A DNA stretch of 64,000 nt, taken from assembly GCF_900129495.1 (NCBI RefSeq), contig NZ_FQVX01000006.1, positions 94,149-158,148 on the forward strand, given 5' to 3'. A program made the position numbers and the translations under genes. The notes under the pieces are model-generated. The model was not told the origin of the DNA and made no database searches. It saw only the letters and a list, made by a program, of their open reading frames with translations. This document shows, one piece after another, positions 20,940-28,382 of the stretch (positions are counted from its first letter, which is position 1; every line of letters starts with the position of its first letter). Source of the stretch: Geodermatophilus nigrescens. GTDB taxonomy: Bacteria > Actinomycetota > Actinomycetes > Mycobacteriales > Geodermatophilaceae.

Positions 20940-21494
20940 CTAGGCGGGGACGACCTCGTCGCCGACCGCGACCGTGCCGGGCTCGGCCACCTCGGCGTAG
21001 ACGCCCAGGCAGTGCCTCGGCAGGCGGGTGACCTCCAGCACGGCGGTGCCGAGGCGCAGCCGCCGCCCCACCCAGGTGCGCTCGTCGGCGTCGGGGAGGT
21101 CGCCGGGCAGGTCGAGCACGAGGTTCGCGCGGGGGTCGTCGGCGCCGCACCCGGCCGGGACGACGCCCGCGGCGGCGCGGTCGAGCGCCTGCCGGGACAC
21201 CAGGTGCACCGCGGCCGCGCCGTCGGGGCGCTCCGTCAGCGGCTGCAGGTGCACCGGCCGGCCCAGCGCGGCGGTGAGGGCGGCGGCGTCGGCGCCGGCG
21301 TCGCCGGTGGGGGCGACGGCGGCCAGCCCGGGCGCGTCCTTCCCGCGCAGCACCCGCCCGCCGGCGTCGACGACGGCGCTCGCGCGGTCCCCGGCCAGCC
21401 CGGCGGGACCGACGTCGGCGCGCTCCAGCGGCGTCCCCGCGCAGCCGCGCACCGGGTAGACCGAGATGCCGACGACGGTGCCCACGGCGGCCAC
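20940..21494 (-). CDS. MOSC domain-containing protein
   Basis: 184 residues. N-terminal MOSC-N-like start (GISVYPVRGCAGTPLERADVG, then GLAGDRASAVVDAGGRVL), then a MOSC domain with DPRANLVLDLP and a conserved Cys in VTRLPRHCLGVYAE. MOSC proteins carry sulfur for molybdenum cofactor enzymes or reduce N-hydroxylated compounds; the exact substrate is unknown. GTG start, single gene or the last of a short run with the HNH gene. Confidence 0.85.
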   Translation of the reverse strand: MAAVGTVVGISVYPVRGCAGTPLERADVGPAGLAGDRASAVVDAGGRVLRGKDAPGLAAVAPTGDAGADAAALTAALGRPVHLQPLTERPDGAAAVHLVSRQALDRAAAGVVPAGCGADDPRANLVLDLPGDLPDADERTWVGRRLRLGTAVLEVTRLPRHCLGVYAEVAEPGTVAVGDEVVPA

Positions 21495-21506
21495 GCTAGC
21501 CGCGGC

Positions 21507-21896
21507 TCAGGCGGCGCGGGCGCCCCGCCGGCGCAGCCGCCGCAGCTGGGAGTCGAGGTAGGGCCGGGCCCGGCGCTGCCCGCCGCGCTCGGCGATGGCG
21601 GCGGACAGGGCGGCGAGCAGGCGGGCCAGCCGCGCCTCGTCGGCCGGCCAGCCGCGGCGCAGGCACTCCTCGAGCCACTCCACCGGCGCGGTGTGCCCGC
21701 GCTCGCCGTTGCACCGCCCGCAGGCGGCGACCTCGTTCTCCAGCCACGACGGGCCGCCCTTGACGCGCGGCACGACGTGCTCGGTGGTCGGCGTGACGTG
21801 CCCGGTGAGCGTGCGCCCGCACCAGATGCAGGTGGGGCCGTCGCGTTCCACGGCCGCGTCCAGGCGGGCGGCCCTGTCCAGTGCCATCTCCCCCAT
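21507..21896 (-). CDS. HNH endonuclease (129 aa)
   Basis: Contains CIWCGRTL (first zinc pair), then TEHVVPRVKGGPSWLENEVAACGRCNGERG, the full HNH beta-beta-alpha metal site with a second CxxC pair. HNH nucleases cut DNA non-specifically or at structures. Start is uncertain: ATG 21896 or ATG 21887; neither has a well-placed ribosome site, and the longer upstream frame has no family homology. Role unknown; it could be a housekeeping or degenerate restriction-type nuclease. Confidence 0.75.
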   Translation of the reverse strand: MGEMALDRAARLDAAVERDGPTCIWCGRTLTGHVTPTTEHVVPRVKGGPSWLENEVAACGRCNGERGHTAPVEWLEECLRRGWPADEARLARLLAALSAAIAERGGQRRARPYLDSQLRRLRRRGARAA

Positions 21897-21931
21897 GGTG
21901 CGCCCGATCGGCGCGGAGGCGGCGGGTGCGG

Positions 21932-22360
21932 TCAGTCGCGCCGGCGCCGCCCGGCCACCCGGTGCCGGCGGGGCAGCACCGCCGCCGTGAGGGCGTTCTC
22001 CCGCCGTCGGCGGACGGCCCGCCGGAACCCCTCCCGGCCGGGACTCGAGCCGGGCGGGTACGCCGACCAGACGAGCTCGCCCTCCCCGGCGTCGTCGCCG
22101 GTCCGCTCGTGCAGGCGGCCGAGGACCCGGTCCGCCAGCGCGTCGTCGGCGAGCAGCACCGCCCACTCGTCGGCGGGGCGGCCCTCCTCGGCCAGCGCCT
22201 CGCCGATCGCGCCGAAGACGCCCGGCCCGAACGCGGCCAGTGCGAGGTCGCCGACCACGGCGTGCGCGGCGTCGACGGCCACCCCCGCCTCGAGCGCGAC
22301 CTCCAGCTCGACGACGGCGCGCAGGGTGTACGGGTCGAGGCCAGGCCCGGTCCGCTCCAC
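21932..22360 (-). CDS. Hypothetical protein (142 aa)
   Basis: Begins MERTGPGLDPYTLRAVVELEVALEAG and is largely helical and acidic, ending in a basic tail (RRAVRRRRENALTAAVLPRRHRVAGRRRRD). I recognise no domain. A GTG start at 22360 and codon use like that of its neighbours support coding. It precedes the HNH gene on the same strand by 35 bases, so the two may be co-transcribed. Confidence 0.55.
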   Translation of the reverse strand: MERTGPGLDPYTLRAVVELEVALEAGVAVDAAHAVVGDLALAAFGPGVFGAIGEALAEEGRPADEWAVLLADDALADRVLGRLHERTGDDAGEGELVWSAYPPGSSPGREGFRRAVRRRRENALTAAVLPRRHRVAGRRRRD

Positions 22361-22473
22361 CGCCGCATCGTGTCAGGACGGCGGGTCACGCACCGATGAG
22401 AAACGGGATCGTCCAGTGTCTGACCCGACGAGAACGGCCGACAGGGCCGTCCGGGAGCTGTGAGGAGCACGAC

Positions 22474-23016
22474 ATGGGCGTCATCCGGGTGCACGAGTTC
22501 ACCACCGTCGACGGGGTCGTCGACGCGCCGATGTGGACGATGGACTACGGGTTCCCCGAGGACCTGGCCGCCTCGATCGGCGCGCTCACCGCGCCCGCCG
22601 GCGGCATCCTGCTGGGCCGCACGACCTTCGAGATGTTCGCGCCGGCGTGGTCCACCCGCACCGCCGACGACGACCCGGGCGCGCCCTTCTTCAACGACAC
22701 GACCAAGTACGTCGTGTCCTCGACGCTGACCGACGCCGAGTCGGTGTGGCGGAACTCGACCGCCGTCGGCGGGTACGACGCCGGCCGGATCCGGGAGCTC
22801 AAGGCCGACCGCGACCTCTACGTCAGCGGCAGCGCCACCCTGGTGCGCGCCCTGGTCGCCGACGGCCTCGTCGACGAGCTGCACCTCTACGTCTACCCGG
22901 TCGCCGTCGGCACGGGCATCCACCTGTTCCCCGAGGGCACCGAGCAGAAGCTGTCCCTGCTGGGCGTCGAGGCGCTGAGCAACGGGGTCGCGCACCTCAC
23001 CTACGGCCCCGCCTGA
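22474..23016 (+). CDS. Dihydrofolate reductase family protein (RibD C-terminal-like)
   Basis: 180 residues. Starts MGVIRVHEFTTVDGVVDAP, with the family blocks GGILLGRTTFEMFAPAW, TKYVVSSTLTD and LVRALVADGLVDELHLYVYPVAVGTG. This is the small RibD_C/DHFR-like fold, an NADPH-dependent reductase of unknown substrate. GAGGAG is ten bases upstream of the ATG. A strong hairpin follows the stop. It is divergent from the hypothetical gene upstream. Confidence 0.9.
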   Translation: MGVIRVHEFTTVDGVVDAPMWTMDYGFPEDLAASIGALTAPAGGILLGRTTFEMFAPAWSTRTADDDPGAPFFNDTTKYVVSSTLTDAESVWRNSTAVGGYDAGRIRELKADRDLYVSGSATLVRALVADGLVDELHLYVYPVAVGTGIHLFPEGTEQKLSLLGVEALSNGVAHLTYGPA

Positions 23017-23028
23017 CCGACCGGTCAC

Positions 23029-23066
23029 CCGGGGGCCGGGCTCCCCGCCGGGAGCCCGGCCCCCGG
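23029..23066. terminator. Bidirectional hairpin between convergent genes
   Basis: A perfect 17-bp stem (CCGGGGGCCGGGCTCCC and its complement) with a CGCC loop. It lies 12 bases after the DHFR-like stop and 36 bases from the stop of the convergent VOC gene, so it can end both transcripts. Confidence 0.65.
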
Positions 23067-23101
23067 CACGTCCACGACCGGCACGTCCACGGCGAGCGCG
23101 C

Positions 23102-23803
23102 TCAGAGCAGCCGGAACCCGGTGCCGTCGGGGTCGACGAGCTCGACCGCGCCACCGGCGGTGGTCCCGGCGCGGGCGGCGCCGAGGCCGACCAGGCGGTC
23201 CGCCTCGGCCTCCCGGTCGCCGCCGTCCGGCACGAGGTCCAGGTGCAGCCGGCCACGGCCGGTCCCCGGCGCCGGCGGCGACCCGCCCCAGGTGACCTTC
23301 GGCCCGCCCCGCGGTGACTGCACCGCCGTCTCCTCGCCCTCGTCCCACACCAGCGGCCACGCGAGCGCGGCGGCCCAGAACAGGCCGACGGCGCGGGTGC
23401 CGTCACAGGCCACCGCCCCGACCGGGCCGCAGCCCTCGAGGAAGCGGTTGCCCGCCTCGATGACGCAGAACTCGTTGCCCTCCGGGTCGGCGAGCACCAC
23501 GTGCTCCTCCTCCGGGAGCTGGCCGACGTCGAGGTGCCGGCCGCCGAGCGCCAGCGCCCGCTCCACCGTCGCCCGCTGGTCGCCGGGCGTCGCGCTGGTC
23601 AGGTCCAGGTGCATGCGGTTGCGGCCGGCGCGGGGCCGCGCCGTCGGCAGGAACCGCAGCCGCAGGCCAGGGTCCTCCCCCGGCGGCACGTCGACCCCGC
23701 CGGGTCCCTCGACGGTGTCCCGCCCGAGCAGGCCGGCCCAGAAGCGGGCGAGCGCGGCCGGGTCGTGCGCGCCGACGGCCAGTGCGTCCAGGTGGCAGGA
23801 CAT
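23102..23803 (-). CDS. VOC (glyoxalase-like) family protein, two-domain
   Basis: 233 residues forming two consecutive VOC-like units. The first is residues about 1-115 (DALAVGAHDPAALARFWAGLLG, RNRMHLDLT, VLADPEGNEFCVIEAG). The second is about 120-233 (AVGLFWAAALAWPLVWDEGEETAVQ, GRLHLDLVPDGG, VELVDPDGTGFRLL). This resembles the Glyoxalase_6-type proteins common in actinobacteria. Metal-binding His residues are present in the HLDL motifs. Substrate unknown; it could be a dioxygenase, resistance or isomerase-type enzyme. Confidence 0.85.
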   Translation of the reverse strand: MSCHLDALAVGAHDPAALARFWAGLLGRDTVEGPGGVDVPPGEDPGLRLRFLPTARPRAGRNRMHLDLTSATPGDQRATVERALALGGRHLDVGQLPEEEHVVLADPEGNEFCVIEAGNRFLEGCGPVGAVACDGTRAVGLFWAAALAWPLVWDEGEETAVQSPRGGPKVTWGGSPPAPGTGRGRLHLDLVPDGGDREAEADRLVGLGAARAGTTAGGAVELVDPDGTGFRLL

Positions 23804-23898
23804 CCCGCTCCTCGGTCCCCGGGGCGGACACCCGCCACGGCCGCGGACGGTAGGCGGTCCGCGGCGCGCGGTCGACGCGGTTTCCGTCCCCGGGAACG

Positions 23899-23934
23899 GC
23901 GAGAGCCCCGGACCTCGTGGTCCGGGGCTCTCGC
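23899..23934 (-). terminator. Hairpin downstream of tRNA-Val(CAC)
   Basis: A perfect 16-bp stem with a 4-base loop, seven bases after the tRNA 3' end on the minus strand. The stem core GAGAGCCCCGGACC is identical to the hairpin after the tRNA-Val(GAC) gene at 27116. Confidence 0.7.
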
Positions 23935-23941
23935 GCCGGGG

Positions 23942-24013
23942 TGGGCGATACTGGGTTCGAACCAGTGACCTCTTCGGTGTGAACGAAGCGCTCTACCACT
24001 GAGCCAATCGCCC
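23942..24013 (-). tRNA. tRNA-Val (CAC)
   Basis: A 72-nt cloverleaf on the minus strand. Acceptor stem GGGCGAT/ATCGCCC; D arm GCTC..GAGC; anticodon stem CTTCG/CGAAG with loop TTCACAC, giving anticodon CAC for valine GUG codons; T arm ACTGG/CCAGT with loop TTCGAAC. Discriminator A; CCA is not encoded. Outside the anticodon arm it matches the tRNA-Val(GAC) gene at 27039. Confidence 0.95.
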
Positions 24014-24039
24014 GCTGCGCCGTCCATGATGCCAGACGG

Positions 24040-24504
24040 TCACCGCCAGAGCGGCACCCACCCCGGCACCCAGTCCGGCACGCCCGTCAGGTGCAGCGTG
24101 ACGACCAGGACGCCGTAGACGAAGGCCGCCGTCAGCACGCCGATGCCCAGCCGCACCCACACCGGCTGCCGGCCGACCCAGTCGGTCCAGGCACGGACGT
24201 GCCGCCGGGTGAACTCCAGCAGCCGCTCGGCCCACATGAACTCGGTGGCGAGCACGAACAGGCCCGCGATGACCGTCAGCCAACCCGGCCCCGGCAGCGG
24301 GATGGTGGCCAGCCCGACGGCGACGACCAGCCCGCCCACGATGCCGACGCCCATCCGGTAGGCGTGGTCGATCGACCGGCGGGCGGCGATGCGTCGCCGC
24401 CAGCCCGAGTCGGCCACCCGCTCGCGCAGGCTCTCGTGCCCGTCCCGCTCCCGCCGCGTCCCCGCGGTCGGTCCGGCCGGCGCCTCCCGAGGGAGGGGCG
24501 GCAC
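24040..24504 (-). CDS. TIGR02611-family integral membrane protein (PGPGW)
   Basis: 154 residues. After about 45 charged residues come two membrane helices (MGVGIVGGLVVAVGLATIPLPGPGWLTVIAGLFVLAT), containing the diagnostic PLPGPGW motif, then a third near the C terminus (LGIGVLTAAFVYGVLVVTLHL). This is the actinobacterial TIGR02611/PGPGW protein; its function is unknown. I chose GTG 24504, which has AGGAG five bases upstream. It lies after the anti-sigma gene on the same strand with a 14-base gap. Confidence 0.8.
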   Translation of the reverse strand: MPPLPREAPAGPTAGTRRERDGHESLRERVADSGWRRRIAARRSIDHAYRMGVGIVGGLVVAVGLATIPLPGPGWLTVIAGLFVLATEFMWAERLLEFTRRHVRAWTDWVGRQPVWVRLGIGVLTAAFVYGVLVVTLHLTGVPDWVPGWVPLWR

Positions 24505-24518
24505 GGTCTCCTGTCCGC

Positions 24519-25478
24519 TCAGCTGCTCACCTGCCCGCTCGCGACCACGTCCGTCGGTTCCGACGGAGCCTGACGGCCGGGCTCGATGCTGACGGCATAC
24601 GCCTCGTAGTCGTCGAGACCGGTCGAGGCGGAGCCTACGGCCCGGAGGTCGGTCTGTGGGGAGACGACGTCGAAGGTGCCGAGCGGCACCGGGTCGGTCT
24701 CGGTCATCCCCCACACGACGTAGGTGGTCGCGTCGCGGTCGTTGAGGCGCAGCCCGTGCGTGACCACCTGCAGCTCGCCGTCGCGGGCGACGACCGTGGC
24801 GACGTCGTGGCCGTCGTCGTCGGTGACCGGCGCGATGGTGGCGCGGCCGGGCTGCAGGAGCGACTGCACGACGTCGGCCTGCTCGGCGGCGGCCGCCTGC
24901 GCCTCGTCCCGCGCGGAGCTGAGGACGACGTTCCAGGTGCCCAGCGCCAGGATCGCCGCGACCGCGGCGGCGACGAGGGCGTTGGGCAGCACGCGGCGCC
25001 ACGCGGTCCGCTCCGGGCGCTCCTCCCCCGCCGGCGCGGGCACGTAGCTCGGGAAGCCGGTGGCCCGCGTGGAGCCGCCCCCGCCGGGGACGTCGGTGCG
25101 CCGCCGGCCGCCCGGCGGGCCGGGGACCTGTCGCGGACCGGCCGCCGGACCGCTTCCCGGACCGTTCACCGGGCCGGTCGCCGCGCCGGACAGCCCGGCG
25201 TCGGGCGCCCCGGCCGCCGACGGCGGGGGCGGCACCTGCTCGGTGCGCTCCACGGCGTCGCGCAGCCGGTCGCGCAGCCCCTCCGACGGCTCGGCCGGCG
25301 GCAGGTCGTTCGCCAGCGCGGCCATCACCTCGGAGGTCTCGGCGACGGTGCGCGCGCACCGCGCGCAGCCGGGCAGGTGCGGGGTGAACAGCGCCTCGTC
25401 CTCGGGCTCGAGCGCGTGCAGCGCCCACCCGACGGCGAGCTCGTCCCACGCCTCGTGGTCGTCGCGCGGCGCGCTCAC
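24519..25478 (-). CDS. Anti-sigma factor, RskA/zinc-finger type
   Basis: 319 residues. The N-terminal anti-sigma domain (HEAWDELAVGWALHALEP) carries the zinc-type HLPGCARC. A Pro/Gly-rich linker follows to about residue 165, then one membrane helix (VLPNALVAAAVAAILALGTWNVVL), then an extracytoplasmic RskA-C domain (TYVVWGMTETDPVPLGTFDV). RskA-type proteins hold SigK-like ECF factors at the membrane until regulated proteolysis. The GTG start overlaps the sigma gene's stop, typical of a cognate pair. Confidence 0.9.
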   Translation of the reverse strand: MSAPRDDHEAWDELAVGWALHALEPEDEALFTPHLPGCARCARTVAETSEVMAALANDLPPAEPSEGLRDRLRDAVERTEQVPPPPSAAGAPDAGLSGAATGPVNGPGSGPAAGPRQVPGPPGGRRRTDVPGGGGSTRATGFPSYVPAPAGEERPERTAWRRVLPNALVAAAVAAILALGTWNVVLSSARDEAQAAAAEQADVVQSLLQPGRATIAPVTDDDGHDVATVVARDGELQVVTHGLRLNDRDATTYVVWGMTETDPVPLGTFDVVSPQTDLRAVGSASTGLDDYEAYAVSIEPGRQAPSEPTDVVASGQVSS

Positions 25479-26125
25479 CGGGCACCCCCGTCGACCGCCG
25501 CGGGACCGCTCAGGGCGCCGCCGGCCGTGGCGCCGCCGACCGCGCCGAGCTCCTCCTTGAGCCGGCGCATCCCGGCGAGCATGCGGGTCTTGACCGTGCC
25601 CAGCGGCGCGCGGGTCAGGGCCGCGACCTCCCGCTGCGTGTAGCCGCCGTAGTAGGCCAGGGTCAGCGCCTCCCGCTGGGCGTCGGGCAGCGTGCCCAGC
25701 GCCGTCCGCACCCGCTCGGACACGACCCGGCTCCACGCCTCGTCCTCGACGTCGGTGGCGGTGGTCGGGGCGGTGAGCGCCAGGTCGTCCTCGGCGCGCG
25801 CCTGGCGGCGCCGGTGGGCCTCCTCGCGGCGGACGGCGTCGACGGCCTTGTGGTGGACCATCGCCATCAGCCAGGAGGAGAAGCTGCCGCGCGCCCGGTC
25901 GTAGGCCCACGGGTCGCGCCAGACGCTCAGGAACACGTCCTGGACGACGTCCTCCGCGAGGGTGTCGTCCGCGAGGATCCGCCGGGCCAGCGCGAAGGCC
26001 GGGCGGCGGAAGCGGTCGTAGAGGTCGTCGACGGCGCCGCGGTCCCCCGCGCGCACGCGCAGCACGAGGTCGGCATCGCCGGAGTCGCCCTCCGGTCGTC
26101 GTGCCGGACGCGTCACGGCTCCCAT
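25475..26125 (-). CDS. ECF RNA polymerase sigma factor, SigK-like
   Basis: 216 residues. Region 2 at about 25-95 (YDRFRRPAFALARRILADDTLAEDVVQDVFLSVW, then the promoter-melting stretch SFSSWLMAMVHHKAVDAVRRE). Region 4 at about 140-195 (LPDAQREALTLAYYGGYTQREVAALTRAPLGTVKTRML). Similarity to SigK/SigL-type factors is inferred from the RskA-type partner downstream and the YYGGYTQREVA motif. ATG 26125 is the most likely start; the longer frame upstream is basic and unconserved. Confidence 0.9.
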   Translation of the reverse strand: MGAVTRPARRPEGDSGDADLVLRVRAGDRGAVDDLYDRFRRPAFALARRILADDTLAEDVVQDVFLSVWRDPWAYDRARGSFSSWLMAMVHHKAVDAVRREEAHRRRQARAEDDLALTAPTTATDVEDEAWSRVVSERVRTALGTLPDAQREALTLAYYGGYTQREVAALTRAPLGTVKTRMLAGMRRLKEELGAVGGATAGGALSGPAAVDGGAR

Positions 26126-26274
26126 CGTCACACGCCGCGTTCGCTGCGTGGAGGCCCGGCGGTTCACCGTCGTCCTCCTCCGCGGTCGCCCGCCCCACGG
26201 ACCTCACCCGTCCGTGCGACACGCCCGGGCGCACCTCGGCGCAACATCCGGCGTCCCCGGTCGTTCTAGGAGTC

Positions 26275-26733
26275 ATGGACCGCGACAGGGCACACCGCTC
26301 CTCCCCGGGGTACTCCGTCCCGACGACGCTGCACCTGGTCGGCCCGACGTCGTGGACCGAGGTCCCCGCCGTCCTGTCGTACGCGGTCAGCGACCCCTTC
26401 GCCGTGCGGATCGGGTTCGGCGAGCCCGGGGAGCCCGCCGACGACGGCGTCACCTGGCTGCTGGGCCGGGAGCTGCTGGCCGCGGGGCTGGAGCGGCCGG
26501 CCGGCGACGGCGACGTGCGGCTGTGGCCGGCGCGCACCAGCGGCGACGTCCTCTACCTGCACCTGCGCGCGCCCTCGGGCGAGGCGTTGTTCGAGCTGTC
26601 GCGGGCCACGGTGGCGGCGTTCCTGCAGCAGACCGAGGCCCTGGTGCCTCCCGGCCAGGAGACGGCGGCCCTCGCCGTCGACGAGGAGCTGGCGGCCCTG
26701 CTGTCCGGCGGGGCCGATCCGGGGGCCCGCTGA
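26275..26733 (+). CDS. SsgA-family sporulation/cell-division regulator
   Basis: 152 residues. Matches the SsgA/SALP family: PVTLxYxxxDPFAVRxxF is seen as PAVLSYAVSDPFAVRIGF, then VTWLLGRELLAAGL, then VRLWPARTSGDVLYLHLRAPSGEALFEL. SsgA-like proteins control septum site selection and spore maturation in morphologically complex actinobacteria. AGGAG lies just upstream of the ATG. It is divergent from the SigK-like gene with a 149-base shared upstream region. A tRNA cluster follows. Confidence 0.92.
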   Translation: MDRDRAHRSSPGYSVPTTLHLVGPTSWTEVPAVLSYAVSDPFAVRIGFGEPGEPADDGVTWLLGRELLAAGLERPAGDGDVRLWPARTSGDVLYLHLRAPSGEALFELSRATVAAFLQQTEALVPPGQETAALAVDEELAALLSGGADPGAR

Positions 26734-26802
26734 CCCCCCGGGGGGACCCCCCGTGAAACCCCCCGCGGACGTCAGGTAGTGTTCTCCCTGCAAGACAGCA
26801 AC

Positions 26803-26875
26803 GCGGACGTGGCTCAGTTGGTAGAGCATCACCTTGCCAAGGTGAGGGTCGCGGGTTCGAATCCCGTCGTCCGCT
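26803..26875 (+). tRNA. tRNA-Gly (GCC)
   Basis: A 73-nt cloverleaf: acceptor GCGGACG/CGTCCGC, anticodon stem TCACC/GGTGA with loop TTGCCAA (anticodon GCC, glycine GGC/GGU), T arm GCGGG/CCCGT with TTCGAAT. Discriminator T as in bacterial tRNA-Gly. First of three plus-strand tRNA genes. Confidence 0.95.
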
Positions 26876-26918
26876 CGGGACCTCGGGCGCTGGTCGCGAG
26901 ACCGGCGCTCGTGTGTGC

Positions 26919-26989
26919 GGTGGAGTGGCCGAGAGGCGAGGCAACGGCCTGCAAAGCCGTCTACACGGGTTCAAATCCCGTCTCCACCT
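26919..26989 (+). tRNA. tRNA-Cys (GCA)
   Basis: A 71-nt tRNA: acceptor GGTGGAG/CTCCACC, anticodon stem ACGGC/GCCGT with loop CTGCAAA (anticodon GCA, cysteine), T-loop TCAAATC. Discriminator T, the cysteine identity base. It follows tRNA-Gly by 43 bases. Confidence 0.93.
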
Positions 26990-27038
26990 CGCCTCCTCGC
27001 CGAGCGCGGTGGAGCGGGCCGGTCACCGCACCGGATCC

Positions 27039-27110
27039 GGGCGATTGGCTCAGTGGTAGAGCGCTACCTTGACACGGTAGAGGTCACTGGTTCGAACCCA
27101 GTATCGCCCA
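27039..27110 (+). tRNA. tRNA-Val (GAC)
   Basis: A 72-nt tRNA: acceptor GGGCGAT/ATCGCCC, anticodon stem CTACC/GGTAG with loop TTGACAC (anticodon GAC, valine GUC/GUU), T arm ACTGG/CCAGT. Discriminator A, followed by CCA in the DNA. The body is identical to the tRNA-Val(CAC) at 23942 except in the anticodon arm. Confidence 0.95.
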
Positions 27111-27115
27111 CCAGC

Positions 27116-27151
27116 ACGAGAGCCCCGGACCACCAGGTCCGGGGCTCTCGT
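27116..27151 (+). terminator. Hairpin downstream of tRNA-Val(GAC)
   Basis: A perfect 16-bp stem with an ACCA loop, starting five bases after the tRNA. The stem shares its 14-base core with the terminator of the inverted tRNA-Val at 23899-23934. Confidence 0.7.
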
Positions 27152-27182
27152 CGTCCCGGCGGGCCCGTCGCCTCCGCCGGCC

Positions 27183-27794
27183 TCAGGACCCGTCCCGCTC
27201 CCCCAGCGCCGGCACGACCCGCTCCGCCCACAGCCGCTCGACCTGCGCGGCCAGCGCGTCGGGCGCGCCGCTGTTGTCCAGGACGACGTCGGCCACGGCG
27301 CGGCGCTGTTCGTCGGTGGCCTGGGCGGCGATGCGGGCGCGGGCGTCCTCCTCGGTCAGGCCACGCAGCAGCAGCCGTGCCACGCGCGTCTCGAGGTCGG
27401 CCTCGACGACGAGCACCAGGTCGTACTGCCCCGCCTGGCCGGTCTCCACGAGCAGCGGCACGTCCTGGACGACGACGGCGTCCGCCGCGGCGCCCGCCAC
27501 GACCTCCTGGGCCCGGGCGCGCACCAGCGGGTGCACGATGCCGTCGAGCCGGGCGCGGGCCTCCGGATCGGCGAACACGATCGAGGCGAGCGCGGCGCGG
27601 TCGAGCGCGCCGTCGGCGGTCAGGACACCGGGGCCGAAGGAGCCGACGACGGCCGCCAGGCCCGGGGTGCCCGGCTCGACCACCTCCCGGGCGATCCGGT
27701 CGGCGTCGACGACCACCGCCCCGCGGGCGGCCAGCAGCGCCGCCACCGTGCTCTTCCCCGACCCGATCCCGCCGGTCAACCCGATCCGCAGCAC
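27183..27794 (-). CDS. coaE: Dephospho-CoA kinase
   Basis: 203 residues. Walker A GGIGSGKS at residues 8-15, then [28 protein letters not shown] and [11 protein letters not shown], the CoaE core blocks. Phosphorylates the 3'-OH of dephospho-CoA in the last step of CoA synthesis. I chose the GTG at 27794, placing the P-loop at the usual distance from the start. The frame extends upstream without homology. Confidence 0.95.
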   Translation of the reverse strand: MLRIGLTGGIGSGKSTVAALLAARGAVVVDADRIAREVVEPGTPGLAAVVGSFGPGVLTADGALDRAALASIVFADPEARARLDGIVHPLVRARAQEVVAGAAADAVVVQDVPLLVETGQAGQYDLVLVVEADLETRVARLLLRGLTEEDARARIAAQATDEQRRAVADVVLDNSGAPDALAAQVERLWAERVVPALGERDGS

Positions 27795-27952
27795 GCACGG
27801 ACCGTAACGACCGCGCCGGAGGCGGTCACGGACGGGTAACACCCGTCCCGTGTGCACGGCGCGTCGCACCAGTCACACGCGCCACTCCTCATAACGTCCG
27901 CCCCGTCGCTTCCCCATGGAGGGGGACGCAGCCGAGAGAGGCAGGCAGCCCG

Positions 27953-28228
27953 ATGTCGCAGTCCCGCACCGCCGTCGCGACGGTCCCCGCCGGCCCCCGC
28001 ACCCCGGGCCGCCACCGGGCGGAGCGCGCCGGGGGCATCCGGGTCGCCGACCTGCCGGCCGTCCGCGAGCGCCTCGTCGCGAACACCGCGGCGCACCCGA
28101 TGCCGGCCCGCCGCACCTTCCTGCGCTGGCTGCTCGACGCCGCCCCGGCCGGCCGGCACACGTGGTCGTCGCTGGCCGCCGCCGGTGGCCGCCCGCGCTC
28201 GGCCTTCGCCATCATCCTGAGCCTCTGA
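27953..28228 (+). CDS. Hypothetical basic protein (91 aa)
   Basis: Starts MSQSRTAVATVPAGPRTPGRHR; the middle reads VADLPAVRERLVANTAAHP and RRTFLRWLLDAAPAGRHTWSSLAAAGG. It is Arg/Ala-rich with two likely helices and no recognised domain. A GAGAGAGGCAGG purine stretch lies upstream of the ATG. Two strong hairpins follow it. Divergent from coaE with 158 bases between. Function unknown. Confidence 0.55.
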   Translation: MSQSRTAVATVPAGPRTPGRHRAERAGGIRVADLPAVRERLVANTAAHPMPARRTFLRWLLDAAPAGRHTWSSLAAAGGRPRSAFAIILSL

Positions 28229-28264
28229 GCCCGCGGGTCCCCGGAGCGGGGCCCTGCGACGGAC

Positions 28265-28305
28265 GAGGGTGCCCGCCCGGACGGGGACGGCGGGCGGGCA
28301 CCCTC
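28265..28305 (+). terminator. GC hairpin after the 91-aa gene
   Basis: A 15-bp perfect stem (GAGGGTGCCCGCCCG and complement) with an 11-base loop, 36 bases after the stop. Probably the first of two terminators in this gap. Confidence 0.45.
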
Positions 28306-28312
28306 CCCGCAC

Positions 28313-28355
28313 ACGACAGAGGCCCAGGACCTCGCGGGTCCTGGGCCTCTGTCGT
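28313..28355. terminator. Strong bidirectional hairpin before rpsA end
   Basis: A perfect 19-bp stem (ACGACAGAGGCCCAGGACC and its complement) with a 5-base loop. It lies between the plus-strand small gene and the convergent rpsA stop at 28383, 27 bases from it. It likely terminates rpsA. Confidence 0.65.
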
Positions 28356-28382
28356 CGATCAGACCGTCAGCCGGTCAGCGGG

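Noticed and set aside
18780..22463. A 1227-residue plus-strand open frame over thrS, the MOSC gene and the HNH gene.
   Set aside because: An antisense shadow of several genuine genes in a GC-rich genome.
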